DNA of 64,000 nucleotides, taken from the NCBI GenBank assembly GCA_947499725.1, contig CANMPK010000001.1, positions 868,001 through 932,000 on the forward strand, in the 5' to 3' direction. Numbering within the stretch: the first letter of the stretch is position 1; each line of letters starts with the position of its first letter. Positions 36,488-47,408 of this stretch are shown here, in pieces. This DNA is from an uncultured Paracoccaceae bacterium. Its GTDB lineage: Bacteria > Pseudomonadota > Alphaproteobacteria > Rhodobacterales > Rhodobacteraceae. A model generated the notes under the pieces. It saw only the letters and a list, made by a program, of their open reading frames with translations. It ran no database searches and was not told the DNA's origin. A program made the position numbers and the translations under genes.

Positions 36488-37867
36488 CTAGAAGTAGTCG
36501 ATGGAGACTTGCAGCAAGCGTTCCACCTCTCCGACATCTTGCGCCAAGGCGAACAATGCGATCACGTCACCCTCGACAACACGCATGCTACCGGTTGGGC
36601 TGAGCACCTCGCCATCGCGCAACAAACCACCCAGCAAAACGCCTTCTGGGAAATCAATATCGCGCAACTCTTGGCCCGCGATCGGTGACGTTGAGAGCAC
36701 CTCAGCTTCGATAATCTCAGCCTCGGCATCGCCAAGCGAATAGACATCACGCACACGGCCATGGCGGATATGGCGCAGGATCGAGCTTACGGTTGTGCCA
36801 CGTGGGTTGATATGCGCGTCGATCCCCAAGGGGCCCATCAAAGGCACCAAGGTTGGATCGTTGATCAAGGCAATCGCCAATTGGCAGCCTTGGGATTTCG
36901 CGCGCACCGCAGTTAGGATGTTGGTTTTATCATCATCCGTCACAGACAGAACCGCATCCGCGCGCTCAATGCCCGCTTCGCGCAGCAAGCCTGCATCCAA
37001 GCCGTCGCCATTCAACACAATCGTGCGTTCGAGCGTTTCCGCAGACAGTTCGGCGACCTTGCGATCCTTTTCGATCATCTTGGCGCGGATAGACTTCCCC
37101 GGCATGGCTTCGATTTCTTGCGCCACCATGCGGCCCACGTTGCCGCCCCCAATCAGAATAACGCGCTCTTGCTTGGAAGAGGTTTTGCCAAAGATCTCCA
37201 AAGCGCGTTTGGAATCTTCGACATTGGTCATAATGTAGATTTCATCACCCACAAACAGCTGATCACCCGGATCAGGCGCAAACAAGGACCCATCACGGCG
37301 CACGCCAACCACCATCGCGCGCAGGGTCGAAAACAGATCCGACAATTGGCGCAGCGGCGTGTTGACCACTGGGCAGTTTTCATCGAGTGAAATGCCAAGC
37401 AGTTGCAGTTTTCCATCGAGGAAAAACTCTGAATCAAAAGCCGATGGCGAAGCCAGACGTTTCATCGCCGCCGCCGCCACTTCGCGTTCAGGGCTGATGA
37501 CAACCTCAATCGGCATATGGTCGCGGCGATAGATATCGGAGTAGATCACATCCAGATAAGACTGCGCCCGTAGACGCGCGATTTTACGCGGGACATCAAA
37601 CACCGAGTGGGCCACCTGACAGGTCACCATATTCACCTCGTCCGAATGGGTGGCCGCGATGATCATATCCGCATCCCGCGCCCCTGCCCGTTCCAGAACG
37701 TCAGGATAGCTGGCAAAGCCCGCAACACCCTGAACATCAAGGCTATCGGTGGCCCGCCGAACCAAATCGGCGTTGTTGTCCACCACGGTGACGTCATTGC
37801 GTTCATTGGCCAAATGGCGCGCAATCTGCCAGCCGACCTGCCCTGCACCGCAAATGATGACCTTCAT
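36488..37867 (-). CDS. trkA: Trk system potassium uptake protein TrkA
   Basis: A 459-residue cytoplasmic NAD-binding regulator that gates TrkH. It contains two TrkA-N/RCK units: the first with MKVIICGAGQVGWQIARHLA, the second with VILIGGGNVGRMVAQEIEAM near residue 236. Each is followed by a TrkA-C domain. It lies between ntrX and trkH, a conserved order in alphaproteobacteria. Confidence 0.97.
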   Translation of the reverse strand: MKVIICGAGQVGWQIARHLANERNDVTVVDNNADLVRRATDSLDVQGVAGFASYPDVLERAGARDADMIIAATHSDEVNMVTCQVAHSVFDVPRKIARLRAQSYLDVIYSDIYRRDHMPIEVVISPEREVAAAAMKRLASPSAFDSEFFLDGKLQLLGISLDENCPVVNTPLRQLSDLFSTLRAMVVGVRRDGSLFAPDPGDQLFVGDEIYIMTNVEDSKRALEIFGKTSSKQERVILIGGGNVGRMVAQEIEAMPGKSIRAKMIEKDRKVAELSAETLERTIVLNGDGLDAGLLREAGIERADAVLSVTDDDKTNILTAVRAKSQGCQLAIALINDPTLVPLMGPLGIDAHINPRGTTVSSILRHIRHGRVRDVYSLGDAEAEIIEAEVLSTSPIAGQELRDIDFPEGVLLGGLLRDGEVLSPTGSMRVVEGDVIALFALAQDVGEVERLLQVSIDYF

Positions 37868-37939
37868 ATATGCCTCCGCATTCGTCAGAGCCCTGATGTG
37901 TCAGACCCTTAGACCCGCGTCAAATACTTCGCGCTTTGC

Positions 37940-39340
37940 TCAATCCACCTGATCCAAACGTGCAACACGGCTGCCTGCCTTATTAGAGGTCACAACCCCC
38001 AAGGATTTCAGCTTGCGGTGCAAGGCAGACCGTTCCATGCCCACAAAAGACGCTGTGCGGCTGATGTTGCCCCCAAAGCGGTTAATTTGGGTTAACAGAT
38101 ACTCACGCTCAAAGGCCTCACGGGCTTCGCGCAATGGCAAAGTGGCCAAAGCACCCGAAAGCACCACACGACCCTCTTCGCTTGTTGGGGCTTCTTCGCC
38201 CGGCAATTCACGCGCTTCAATCTCGCCCGTGCCATCGCCCAGGATCAGCACACGTTCCACAAGGTTCTTCAACTGACGCACATTGCCCGGCCAACTCATG
38301 GTTTGCATCAATGCAATCGCCTCTTCGGACAATGCGCGCAAAGGCAGGCCTTGTGACTGGTTGCATTCTTCAATGAACGCATTGGCCAACACAGGAATGT
38401 CTTCACGACGCTCTTCCAACGATGGCACCTCAATCGGTACAACGCTTAGGCGGTGATACAGCTCTTGGCGGAAGCGTTCGGCTGCGATTTCTTCTTCGAG
38501 GTTCTTGTTGGTCGAAGAGATAACCCGCAGATCAACGCTGATACTGTCAGAGCCACCGACTCGGGTGAATTTCTGATCCACCAAAACGCGCAGGATCTTA
38601 GACTGTGTGCCAATCGGCATATCTGCGACTTCGTCAAAATACACCACACCACCGTTGGCTTGCTCCAGCAAACCCGGCTCGACCCCACGATCAGCGCTTT
38701 CGCGGCCAAACAAAACGGCCTCCATGCTGTCTGGCTCAACACCTGCGCAGTTCACGGTCACAAAGGGTGCGCTGGCGCGGTTGGAATTGGCGTGGATATA
38801 GCGCGCAGCCACTTCCTTGCCAGAGCCCGCTGGCCCAAGCAGCATCACACGACCATTGGATTTGGTCACTTTATCAAGCTGCGAAACCAAAGTGCGGAAA
38901 GACGAGCTTTGCCCGATCATCTCCGAAACCTTCTGGTCCTGACGCTTCAGTTGATGGTTTTCCTGCCGCAAACGGCTGGTTTCCATCGCGCGGCGGATCA
39001 CCACCATCAGCTGATCAATATTGAACGGCTTTTCGATAAAATCGTAAGCCCCCTGCCGGATCGCGGCCACCGCAATTTCAATGTTCCCATGGCCGGAAAT
39101 AATCACCACCGGCACATCAGGATAATCGCGTTTCACCACTTTCAGAATGTCGATCCCGTCCATCTGGCTGTCTTTCAGCCAAATATCCAAAATCATCAGA
39201 GATGGTTGTTCAGAGGTGACCTGCTGCATCGCTTCGTCACTTGTACCAGCCAATCGTGTGGTAAATCCTTCGTCTTCTAGAATATCTGAAATCAACTCGC
39301 GGATATCGCGCTCATCATCCACAATCAGAATATCGCTCAT
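37940..39340 (-). CDS. ntrX: Nitrogen/redox response regulator NtrX, lacking GAFTGA
   Basis: A 466-residue NtrC-family regulator, partner of NtrY. The receiver has Asp52 in LDIWLKD. Walker A reads GPAGSGKE (169-176) with Glu where Thr/Ser is usual. Walker B is VVYFDEV. The loop between them (about 209-226, LFGRESADRGVEPG) has no GAFTGA, so normal sigma-54 contact is unlikely. A Fis-type helix-turn-helix is at the C-terminus (NISRTASFVGMERSALHRKLKSLG). The start overlaps the ntrY stop by four bases. Confidence 0.93.
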   Translation of the reverse strand: MSDILIVDDERDIRELISDILEDEGFTTRLAGTSDEAMQQVTSEQPSLMILDIWLKDSQMDGIDILKVVKRDYPDVPVVIISGHGNIEIAVAAIRQGAYDFIEKPFNIDQLMVVIRRAMETSRLRQENHQLKRQDQKVSEMIGQSSSFRTLVSQLDKVTKSNGRVMLLGPAGSGKEVAARYIHANSNRASAPFVTVNCAGVEPDSMEAVLFGRESADRGVEPGLLEQANGGVVYFDEVADMPIGTQSKILRVLVDQKFTRVGGSDSISVDLRVISSTNKNLEEEIAAERFRQELYHRLSVVPIEVPSLEERREDIPVLANAFIEECNQSQGLPLRALSEEAIALMQTMSWPGNVRQLKNLVERVLILGDGTGEIEARELPGEEAPTSEEGRVVLSGALATLPLREAREAFEREYLLTQINRFGGNISRTASFVGMERSALHRKLKSLGVVTSNKAGSRVARLDQVD

Positions 39341-41604
39341 CGCTCAATCCCCTGTTTATTATCTTTACTATTAGCTTGCGCTGAACTGGTTATCGGCAGA
39401 ACAATCTCTGCCATTGCACCAAAGCGAGTATTTCCCTCAAACACAGGTGCATCCAGCAAGCTTAAGCTGCCTCCATGTTCCTCGATGATCTTCTTCACGA
39501 TCGGAAGGCCAAGACCTGTGCCCTTGTCACGCGTTGTTACGTATGGTTCGAACAAACGCGCCCGATCTTCTGGCAGACCTATCCCGTTGTCTGCGATCCG
39601 AATTGTGCAACTGTCCTGCGCCAAGGCCAGCGACACTCGAATTTCTGGAACAAGTTTCTCAACTGTTCCCTTTTGGGCAAGGCTTTCAATCGCCTCTCCC
39701 GCATTTTTGATAAGGTTGGTCAGCGCCTGCGACAGCATGGTGTTGTCCGCATGGGCATGGATTTCCACCTCTGGTAAATCACTGACAAAGCGCACCTCTG
39801 GCTGCCCTGCCTCTTGCAACAGCACAGCGTCACGCACCAATGCGGTGACATCCACATCACGGCGCTCCGGTTCAGGCATACGTGCAAACTTGCTGAACTC
39901 ATCCACAATGCGGCGCAGATCATTGGTCTGGCGCACAATCACATCGGTCATCTGATCCAACTTTTCAGAATCATCCCCAACGCGTGGCGAGAACTTGCGT
40001 TTGATGCGTTCGGCCGACAATTGGATCGGCGTCAGAGGGTTCTTAATTTCATGCGCAATGCGCCGCGCCACGTCGCCCCAAGCAGCCATACGCTGCGCGG
40101 TCACCAAATCCGTCACATCGTCAAAGGCAAGCACATAGCCTTCCAAGCCGCCTGTTTCGTTGCGACGTGTCGCAATGCGCACGAGCAAGCTTTCAAGCTG
40201 TCCGTCGCGCACCACTTTGATCTCTTGCTGGGCCACCTCTTGGCCTGCCTCGATCAAATCGGCCAGCATCGGGCCAAATTCTGGAATGGCCACGGCCAAA
40301 GGCGCAGAGGTCGCCTCGTCTTCCACATCCAACAAACGTTGGGCAGAGCGGTTCATGAAGGCGATGCGCCCTTCCGCATCCAAGCCCAAAACACCAGAGG
40401 TCACAGATCCAAGCACAGAGTCAAACAAGCGACGACGCCGTTCAATCTGGTCGGTATTGTCCAACAAGGCCGCGCGCTGTTGTTTCAATTGGCGCGTCAT
40501 TTGGTTGAAGTACCGCCCCAGCATGGCGATCTCGTCCTCGCCCTCTTCTTCAACCACTTTCACATCCAGATCGCCAGAGCCGACACGCTGCGCCGCGCTG
40601 GTCAAACGCCCGACTGGGCGCGACAGGCGCTCTGCAAATTGCAGGCCAAGCCATGTCGCGGCCAAAATCAGGATCACAGCAAAACCCATGTAAATCAGGC
40701 CAAAGCGGATCAAAACGTCACCGCGTTCATTGTCCAATTGGGTGTACAAAACCGCGCTTTCCTGCGTTTCATCCAGCAGGCTAAAGATCTTCGCATCCAC
40801 CTCACGGCTGACATACAGGTAGCGATCCACAAAGGCTTCAAGATGCACCAAAGCGCGAATTTCGCTTTGTTCCAGATCGCGCATGAAAGCCACGCCCTCG
40901 GTTTGCGCGGTATCGATTTGCGCTGCGGTTGGCTCTTCAAAATCAAACAAATAAGACCGTTCACCACGCGCCCGCAACGTGCCGCTTCCGTCAACGATAT
41001 AGGCTTCGCGCAAGCCGCGCTGCACTTGAGACTGCAATGCGCTCAAGATCTCACGGAAATCTCCAGCGCCAAAAATGTCATCCGATGCATATTTCTCAGC
41101 GTTCAAAACACGCGCAATCGCCAAGGCATCCGCCTCAAGCGCCTCTACATGTTCTTGCTCGTAGGCCTCGGCTGCCGCCACAGATGTACGGATCACGCGG
41201 CTCACTCGATCTGAAAACCAGCCCTCAAGGCCAATGTTGATCGTCAGACCCGCAAAGATCGCCATCGTGACAGCGGGCAGAAGCGCCATGATCGCGAAAG
41301 CCAGCGTCAAACGTAGGTGCAATCGTGAGCCAGCGGATTTGGCACGGCGCGAAGAGATCATTTGGACAACGCGATGCATCACCAGCGCTGCAATCAGCAG
41401 CACGTAGACCAAATCGGCCAACAAAATTGCGCGCAAGGAGCTAGAAGAGGCCCCCTGATCTAAGGGGCCCAAAAACAGAAAGGTTGCCAAGGCAAGGATC
41501 GGCCCCAAAATGACCAATCCATAGGTGGCGAAATTCTGCACACGGCGCTGCCGCCGCAAGCGACGCAACCGTATAAAATGTGTTGTTTTTGCCCGGGTGT
41601 TCAC
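39337..41604 (-). CDS. ntrY: Sensor histidine kinase NtrY
   Basis: A 755-residue membrane kinase, partner of NtrX, that responds to nitrogen or redox state. Membrane helices lie near 28-48, 60-80 and 100-125. A periplasmic loop precedes a fourth helix near 300-320, followed by a HAMP domain (GRLTSAAQRVGSGDLDVKV). A PAS domain contains LGLDAEGRIAFMNRSAQRLLD. The phospho-His is in [20 protein letters not shown]. ATPase boxes NLIKNAGEAI, DNGIGLP and GTGLGLPIV follow. The hairpin-containing 99-base gap after ntrC may hold a separate promoter or processing site. Confidence 0.95.
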   Translation of the reverse strand: MNTRAKTTHFIRLRRLRRQRRVQNFATYGLVILGPILALATFLFLGPLDQGASSSSLRAILLADLVYVLLIAALVMHRVVQMISSRRAKSAGSRLHLRLTLAFAIMALLPAVTMAIFAGLTINIGLEGWFSDRVSRVIRTSVAAAEAYEQEHVEALEADALAIARVLNAEKYASDDIFGAGDFREILSALQSQVQRGLREAYIVDGSGTLRARGERSYLFDFEEPTAAQIDTAQTEGVAFMRDLEQSEIRALVHLEAFVDRYLYVSREVDAKIFSLLDETQESAVLYTQLDNERGDVLIRFGLIYMGFAVILILAATWLGLQFAERLSRPVGRLTSAAQRVGSGDLDVKVVEEEGEDEIAMLGRYFNQMTRQLKQQRAALLDNTDQIERRRRLFDSVLGSVTSGVLGLDAEGRIAFMNRSAQRLLDVEDEATSAPLAVAIPEFGPMLADLIEAGQEVAQQEIKVVRDGQLESLLVRIATRRNETGGLEGYVLAFDDVTDLVTAQRMAAWGDVARRIAHEIKNPLTPIQLSAERIKRKFSPRVGDDSEKLDQMTDVIVRQTNDLRRIVDEFSKFARMPEPERRDVDVTALVRDAVLLQEAGQPEVRFVSDLPEVEIHAHADNTMLSQALTNLIKNAGEAIESLAQKGTVEKLVPEIRVSLALAQDSCTIRIADNGIGLPEDRARLFEPYVTTRDKGTGLGLPIVKKIIEEHGGSLSLLDAPVFEGNTRFGAMAEIVLPITSSAQANSKDNKQGIER

Positions 41605-41625
41605 CCGCAGCCCCCATTGATTTTG

Positions 41626-41699
41626 TGTCGCAAACGCGACAGACAGCCATATTTAGTGGCAATTTGAGCCTATGAGGCCAATTCGCCACCCTATGTGGC
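41626..41699 (-). other. Hairpins in the ntrC-ntrY gap
   Basis: Two perfect inverted repeats lie in the 99 bases between ntrC and ntrY: TGTCGC/GCGACA (41626-41631, 41636-41641) and GCCAC/GTGGC (41685-41689, 41695-41699). Neither has a T tract. They could stabilise or divide the transcript. Confidence 0.4.
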
Positions 41700-41703
41700 A
41701 GTT

Positions 41704-43071
41704 TTACATCAACTTACGGCGGCGTGTCACGTGAATATCCAGATCGGTGATCTTTTTGCGCAAAGTATTGCGATTGATGCCAAGCAGATCAGCGCATTTC
41801 GCCTGATTTCCGCCAGTCGCATCCAATGCTATTTCGATCAACGGCAGCTCGATCTCACGCAGAATGCGGCCATACAAGCCCGGAGGCGGCAGCATATTGC
41901 CGTGCAGATCGAAATACCGGCGCAGGTGACGCTCAACAGACCCAGACAGCTTCTCGCTTTCCGCGCCACCCACCAAAGGCACCGCCTCTGGCTGGCTACC
42001 GATGATCAGTTCGGCTTCAGAACGGCTGATCTCTTCGCCGCGCGACGTCAGCACCAAACGTTTCACAGCATTCTCAAGCTGGCGCACGTTACCCGGCCAG
42101 CTATAGGCGCGGAACATCTCACGCGCATCTTCCGAGAACACACGCAACGGCGCACCATCCCGCTCTGCGCGCGCCAAGAAATGATCCACAAGCAATGGAA
42201 TATCATCAACGCGCTCACGCAAAGAGGGAATATGCAAAGACGCACCATTCAGACGATAGAACAGGTCTTGGCGCACAGTGCCCTTTTCAACGCCGTCCAT
42301 CAGGTTTTGCTGACTGGTCGCCATAAAGCGCGGGGCGTATTCACCAGGGTTGTCGATCATGCGAACAACACGCGCCTGTACTTCGTCCGTTAGATCAGAA
42401 ATCTCATCGAACAGGATCGTACCACCTTTAGCGCGGGCCAATACTTTGGCGGGACCTTCCAGATCTGCCAAATCCGCTGCAGTGACAGTAAGGAAAGGCA
42501 AGGTACGGCGATCAGAGAAATCATGAATTTCTTTTGCAATCAGGGATTTACCCGTACCAGATTCACCTGAAATCAAAACAGGAAGATCCGTGTTCATCAC
42601 CCGCGCCACAACGCGGTACAGCGATTGCATCACCTGCGTACGCCCAACCAGTGACAGATCCTCTGGGCGTTCGCGCTCTTCCACGGCAGCGCTTGGCTGC
42701 ACGCGGCGCTTCTCACTCAGCGCTTTGCCCGTACGTTTCATCAGGTCAGGCAGATCAAACGGTTTAGGCAGGTAATCATAGGCATCCGCCTCGGCTGCCT
42801 GAATGGCCGTCATGATCGTGTTCTGTGCAGAAATCACGATCACAGGCAGACCCGGACGATCCTCAGAAATCTTTGGCAGCATTTCCAAGCCGTTCCCATC
42901 AGGCATCATCACATCGGTGATCACCACATCACCTTTGCCTTCGTTCACCCATCGCATCAGGGTCGTCAAAGAGCTGGTCGCATGTACTTTGCAGCCGGCG
43001 CGCGTCAGCGCTTGGGTTAGAACCGTACGGATCGTGCGATCGTCATCTGCAACTAGGACTGTGCCATCCAT
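41704..43071 (-). CDS. ntrC: Nitrogen regulator NtrC, lacking GAFTGA
   Basis: A 455-residue response regulator of nitrogen assimilation, partner of NtrB. Receiver Asp53 is in ITDVMMPDG. Walker A is GESGTGKS (169-176), Walker B ILFDEI. The loop-1 region (about 196-215, [18 protein letters not shown]) is short and has no GAFTGA. The Rhodobacter capsulatus NtrC has the same loss and is known to activate housekeeping sigma-70 RNA polymerase instead of sigma-54. The C-terminal Fis-type helix-turn-helix is [20 protein letters not shown]. It is two bases past ntrB. Confidence 0.96.
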   Translation of the reverse strand: MDGTVLVADDDRTIRTVLTQALTRAGCKVHATSSLTTLMRWVNEGKGDVVITDVMMPDGNGLEMLPKISEDRPGLPVIVISAQNTIMTAIQAAEADAYDYLPKPFDLPDLMKRTGKALSEKRRVQPSAAVEERERPEDLSLVGRTQVMQSLYRVVARVMNTDLPVLISGESGTGKSLIAKEIHDFSDRRTLPFLTVTAADLADLEGPAKVLARAKGGTILFDEISDLTDEVQARVVRMIDNPGEYAPRFMATSQQNLMDGVEKGTVRQDLFYRLNGASLHIPSLRERVDDIPLLVDHFLARAERDGAPLRVFSEDAREMFRAYSWPGNVRQLENAVKRLVLTSRGEEISRSEAELIIGSQPEAVPLVGGAESEKLSGSVERHLRRYFDLHGNMLPPPGLYGRILREIELPLIEIALDATGGNQAKCADLLGINRNTLRKKITDLDIHVTRRRKLM

Positions 43072-43073
43072 GA

Positions 43074-44153
43074 TTAAGTCTCCTCTACAGGAATAAGGTC
43101 TTTAGGCGCGCGGCTCAGGGAAATCCGGAAGACTGTACGCCCCGGAACAGAATCCACTGAAATCCAACCGCCATGATCAGAAATAATTTTGCTTACGAGT
43201 GCCAAGCCAAGGCCGGTGCCGTTTTCACGCCCAGACACAAAGGGATCAAAGATGTCGCCTTTGATGTCTTGCGGCAGACCAGGACCATCATCGATGATCT
43301 CCACCTGCAGCGGCAACGCTTGGCCAGAACCATCGTTACGACGCAACTTAAAGCTATGCTCAAAGTAGCTATGAATGCGAATTGTGCCTTTACCTTCAGA
43401 GGCTTCAGAAGCGTTCTTAAGAAGGTTCAAGAACACTTGCAGCAACTGGTCCGCATCTCCAAGCGCATAGGGCAACGAGGGATCGTAGTCCTCGATAATC
43501 TTCATATGCGCCCCAAAGCCCAGCAAAGCAGACCGACGCGCGCGATCCAGCACATCATGCAGGTTCACCGCATCTTGCTTTGGCCCGCGCAGGTTGCCGA
43601 ACTGCTCCACCTGATCCAGCAATGCCACGATCCGGCGGCTTTCAGCCACGATCAAATCGGTCAGCTCTAGGTCTTCAGGCGACAGGTTCATCGACAGCAG
43701 CTGCGCCGCGCCGGTAATGCCCGCCAGTGGGTTTTTGATCTCATGCGCCAGCATTTCCGCCATGCCAATCGCAGACTTCGCGGCGTTCTTCACGCTTTCG
43801 GATTTGTTCACACGGCTGGCCAGCTCGCGCGGAGAGATCAAAAAGATCATATCCCCGTCAGAGCCCACCACTGGCGCGATTTGCACGTTACATTGCGTGG
43901 GCGGGGCATCCCCTGTACCAACATCCACGTCATTCACAAACAAGGGTGTGCCTTGCACGCGGGCGCGATCAAAGGCCTCTTCCAAAGGCGCGTCTACCGC
44001 GATGCGATCCCAAACAGGGCTACCGCGCAAAGACTTGGCTGAGGCGTTCAAAAAGTTTTCAGCCACCGCATTCATGTCGGTGATTTGATCATTGACATCC
44101 ACCAAAACCGCCGGAATCGGCAAAGAGGCCCAAAGCGCTGGTTCTTCAATCAT
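43074..44153 (-). CDS. ntrB: Nitrogen sensor kinase NtrB
   Basis: A 359-residue soluble kinase/phosphatase controlling NtrC in response to PII protein. A PAS domain occupies about 10-110. The phospho-His is His137 in [20 protein letters not shown]-box [10 protein letters not shown] and G-boxes DDGPGLP and GTGLGLALV are clear. The start overlaps the dusB stop by four bases (44150-44153). Confidence 0.96.
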   Translation of the reverse strand: MIEEPALWASLPIPAVLVDVNDQITDMNAVAENFLNASAKSLRGSPVWDRIAVDAPLEEAFDRARVQGTPLFVNDVDVGTGDAPPTQCNVQIAPVVGSDGDMIFLISPRELASRVNKSESVKNAAKSAIGMAEMLAHEIKNPLAGITGAAQLLSMNLSPEDLELTDLIVAESRRIVALLDQVEQFGNLRGPKQDAVNLHDVLDRARRSALLGFGAHMKIIEDYDPSLPYALGDADQLLQVFLNLLKNASEASEGKGTIRIHSYFEHSFKLRRNDGSGQALPLQVEIIDDGPGLPQDIKGDIFDPFVSGRENGTGLGLALVSKIISDHGGWISVDSVPGRTVFRISLSRAPKDLIPVEET

Positions 44154-45148
44154 GCCGCGCTCCTTTCTGGGCCATGTGCCAATGCCATCGGCAAAAGCTG
44201 CAAAACCGCCTCAGGCGTTTTCGCGGTCAGAATTTCGTTGCGCAACGGCTTTGCTGTGCCTGCGACATCCATATACCACCCCAAGTGCTTACGCGCGACG
44301 CGCAGCCCCAAGTCCTTTCCGTAGAAGGACAATATTTCGTTGTAATGCTCTGATACTAAATCAGAAAACTCTTGATCCTCGGGCACATCCGGTGCCTCTG
44401 ATCCGTAAAGCTCGCTGGCAACCTGCGCGATCAACCAAGGGCGGCCTTGCACGCCGCGCCCCATCATCACACCATCCGCGCCAGATTGATCCAAAGCTGC
44501 CTTGGCAGACTTAGCGTCCACAATATCGCCATTGGCAACTACAGGAATGCTAACCGCGTCTTTCACATTCGCGATCGCGGCCCAATCCGCCTTGCCTTTG
44601 TAAAACTGGCAGCGTGTGCGCCCGTGAATGGTCAGCATCTGAATGCCCGCCGCTTCGGCGCGTTGTGCCAATTCTGGCGCGTTCAGCATGTTATCATCCC
44701 AACCAAGACGCGTTTTCAGCGTCACAGGAACATCAACCGCATCCACAACAGCTTCGATCAAAGTTAACGCATGATCCAAGTCGCGCAGCAAAGCCGAGCC
44801 AGACGCCCCAGCCCCACTAGTGCTTGTCACCTTCTTGGCGGGACAGCCCATATTAATGTCGATGATCCGCGCGCCATTGCCCTCAGCCATCTTAGCGGCC
44901 TCAGCCATCCAATGGCCTTCGCAACCCGCGATTTGAACAGAGGTGCCTTCAACACCAAACCCCAGCTCCGCCTTTTCACGCACACCAGGTTTGGCGTTCA
45001 GCAGATCTTGAGAGGCAATCATCTCAGACACAACCAATCCCGCGCCAAAGCGCGACACAAGGTTACGAAACGGCAGGTCAGTGATTCCAGCCAAAGGTGC
45101 TAGAAAAACAGGCGGTTCCAAAGTGAGGTTTCCGAGACGAATACTCAA
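44150..45148 (-). CDS. dusB: tRNA dihydrouridine synthase DusB (NifR3)
   Basis: A 332-residue flavoprotein that reduces uridine in tRNA. The TIM-barrel signatures are PVFLAPLAGITDLPFRNL, IDINMGCPAKKVTSTSGAG with the catalytic Cys, VTLKTRLGWDD and TIHGRTRCQFYKG. In alphaproteobacteria it is the first gene of the ntr block and was named nifR3. A 159-base divergent gap separates it from ispDF and must hold its promoter. Confidence 0.97.
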   Translation of the reverse strand: MSIRLGNLTLEPPVFLAPLAGITDLPFRNLVSRFGAGLVVSEMIASQDLLNAKPGVREKAELGFGVEGTSVQIAGCEGHWMAEAAKMAEGNGARIIDINMGCPAKKVTSTSGAGASGSALLRDLDHALTLIEAVVDAVDVPVTLKTRLGWDDNMLNAPELAQRAEAAGIQMLTIHGRTRCQFYKGKADWAAIANVKDAVSIPVVANGDIVDAKSAKAALDQSGADGVMMGRGVQGRPWLIAQVASELYGSEAPDVPEDQEFSDLVSEHYNEILSFYGKDLGLRVARKHLGWYMDVAGTAKPLRNEILTAKTPEAVLQLLPMALAHGPERSAA

Positions 45149-45307
45149 AGGTCATTTCCCCAAAGATTGCGATTAAAGTAGAGCCAGTTCTGAACAGCGA
45201 CAATGAAATCACCGGCATTTTTGTCCTGAATTTACGCAAATGCCTAATTTTTAATCAATCCTCAAGGGGCGATTGCGTCTTTGCATGGCAAGACCTAAAC
45301 AAAAGGC

Positions 45308-46450
45308 ATGAGTCAAAACGATCAAAAAACCGCCGCTTTGATTGTGGCAGCCGGTCGCGGCACCCGTGCAGGAAAAGGTATTCCAAAGCAATGGCGTAGC
45401 CTCGCTGGCCAGCGCGTGGCAGATTGGACCCTTGCCCAATTTCGCGCCCATCCACTGGTGGATCACATCTTGCTTGTGACCCACCCAGACGATGAAGGCC
45501 ACTATAGAGACATCGACGCGCAAATCGTCCATGGCGGCGAAACCCGCGATGCTTCGGTGCGCAACGGTTTAATCGCCCTCAAAAACCAAGGCTTTCAAAA
45601 GGTGCTGATCCACGATGTGGCCCGCGCCACAGTGCCCGCGCAATGCATCAGCGATGTGATTGCCGCACTCGACACGCACCAAGGCGCTGCCCCAGCCCTG
45701 CCCGTCACCGATGCACTCTGGCGCGGTGCAGATGGCAAAGTCAGCGGCACGCAAGACCGCACAGGACTGTATCGCGCGCAAACACCGCAGGGCTTTCATT
45801 TCGAGGCCATTCTAAAAGCCCACGATGCATTCCAAGGCACCGCGGCTGACGATGTAGAAGTCGCCCGCGCTGCCGGTATGGATGTTGCCATTGTGGATGG
45901 CTCTGAAAACAATCTAAAGATCACAACACCCGGCGATTTCGCGCGGGCTGAAAAAATACTGCGAGGACATATGGATATCAGGCTGGGCAACGGATTTGAC
46001 GTGCATGCCTTTGAAGACGGCGATCATGTCACGCTTTGTGGCGTACAGGTGCCACACAACAAAGCGCTCAAGGGCCACTCTGATGCAGATGTGGGGATGC
46101 ATGCGGTCACCGATGCCATCTATGGCGCTTTGGCCGAAGGCGACATTGGCCGCCATTTCCCGCCCTCCGAAATGGAATGGAAAGACGCCGACAGCGCAAT
46201 CTTCCTAAAACACGCGGTCGATCTGGCGACGTCAAAAGGCTACGCCATCTCAAACATCGACTGCACCCTGATCTGCGAACGCCCAAAGATCGGCCCACAC
46301 GCCGAAGCCATGATGACCCGCATGGCAGAAATCATGGGCCTGCGTATGGATCAAGTCTCGATCAAAGCCACAACATCTGAACGCCTCGGCTTTACCGGCC
46401 GCGAAGAAGGCATCGCCTCAATTGCGACAGCCACATTGGTGAAACCATGA
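45308..46450 (+). CDS. ispDF: Bifunctional IspD/IspF enzyme
   Basis: A 380-residue fusion for two steps of the MEP isoprenoid pathway. Residues 1-220 are the cytidylyltransferase IspD ([19 protein letters not shown], then [11 protein letters not shown]). Residues 222-380 are the cyclodiphosphate synthase IspF ([20 protein letters not shown], then [16 protein letters not shown] with metal ligands Asp and His). The fusion occurs in several alphaproteobacteria. The stop overlaps pgpA by four bases. Confidence 0.97.
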   Translation: MSQNDQKTAALIVAAGRGTRAGKGIPKQWRSLAGQRVADWTLAQFRAHPLVDHILLVTHPDDEGHYRDIDAQIVHGGETRDASVRNGLIALKNQGFQKVLIHDVARATVPAQCISDVIAALDTHQGAAPALPVTDALWRGADGKVSGTQDRTGLYRAQTPQGFHFEAILKAHDAFQGTAADDVEVARAAGMDVAIVDGSENNLKITTPGDFARAEKILRGHMDIRLGNGFDVHAFEDGDHVTLCGVQVPHNKALKGHSDADVGMHAVTDAIYGALAEGDIGRHFPPSEMEWKDADSAIFLKHAVDLATSKGYAISNIDCTLICERPKIGPHAEAMMTRMAEIMGLRMDQVSIKATTSERLGFTGREEGIASIATATLVKP

Positions 46451-46938
46451 TTGCACAACTGATCGCCACCACCTGCGGCGCAGGCTATCTGCGCCCTGCC
46501 CCTGGCACTTGGGGCTCCTTCGTTGCTGTGATCCTTGCGCTCGCACTGCATTATATTGGCGGCTTCCCCCTGCTGTTCATCGCAACCTTTGTTGTGTTCT
46601 TCGTGGGCTGGTGGGCCACTGCCGAAGTCACACGCGGCAAAGAAGACCATGATCCAAGCGAAGTGGTCATCGACGAGGTCGCCGGCCAATGGATCGCGCT
46701 TTGGGTGACAAGCTATGGCGCACACAGCATGGGCATCGACCCATTGGCATTATATCCGGGCTGGATCGCGGGCTTTCTGTTCTTCCGCCTGTTTGACATC
46801 ACCAAACCCAACCTGATTGGCTGGGCCGACCGCCGCGGCGATGCGCTTGGCGTGATGCTGGACGACGTGATCGCGGGCGTCTACGCTGCCATTGCAACCG
46901 GCCTTCTGGCCGCGCTTTACCATATGGTGATTTTATGA
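46447..46938 (+). CDS. pgpA: Phosphatidylglycerophosphatase A
   Basis: A 163-residue inner-membrane phosphatase making phosphatidylglycerol. Features are [18 protein letters not shown] at the start, the [14 protein letters not shown] catalytic acidic motif and [18 protein letters not shown]. Hydrophobic spans fit the family. It overlaps both ispDF and the next gene by four bases. Confidence 0.94.
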   Translation: MIAQLIATTCGAGYLRPAPGTWGSFVAVILALALHYIGGFPLLFIATFVVFFVGWWATAEVTRGKEDHDPSEVVIDEVAGQWIALWVTSYGAHSMGIDPLALYPGWIAGFLFFRLFDITKPNLIGWADRRGDALGVMLDDVIAGVYAAIATGLLAALYHMVIL

Positions 46939-47408
46939 GCCTTGCCGCATCCGTTCTTGCTGCTGCCAAAGAAAAGAACATCCGCATCGCAACCGCTGAA
47001 AGTTGCACCGGCGGCATGATCTTTGCAGCGCTCACGGATGTGGCTGGATCGTCTGCCGTGATGGATCGCGGCTTTCTCACCTATACCAATGACGCCAAGA
47101 TCGAGATGCTTGGCGTCAGCCCAGACACCCTTAAGGCCGTCGGCGCTGTCGCCGAAGAAGTCACCGCGCAGATGGCCGAAGGCGCTTTGAAACACAGCCA
47201 GGCCACTTTGGCCGTCTCTGTCTCTGGGATTGCTGGGCCGGGTGGGTCCGAATTTAAGCCTGAAGGGCGCGTCTGTTTTGGCATCACCTATAAAGGCACA
47301 ACATTTACCGAAGCGGTGGAATTTGGAGCAATTGGTCGAAAAAATGTGCGATCAGAGGCAACAAACCACGCACTCAAGCTAATTTCTGATGCCATATCCA
47401 AATACTGA
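46935..47408 (+). CDS. pncC: CinA-family nicotinamide-nucleotide amidohydrolase (PncC type)
   Basis: A 157-residue stand-alone CinA C-terminal domain. It deamidates nicotinamide mononucleotide to the acid form in NAD recycling. The signatures ATAESCTGGMIFAALTDVAGSS and SVSGIAGPGGSEFKPEGRVCFG are present; the Ser in ESCTGG and the following Thr are active-site residues. It is the third gene of the ispDF-pgpA-pncC overlap operon. Confidence 0.9.
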   Translation: MSLAASVLAAAKEKNIRIATAESCTGGMIFAALTDVAGSSAVMDRGFLTYTNDAKIEMLGVSPDTLKAVGAVAEEVTAQMAEGALKHSQATLAVSVSGIAGPGGSEFKPEGRVCFGITYKGTTFTEAVEFGAIGRKNVRSEATNHALKLISDAISKY

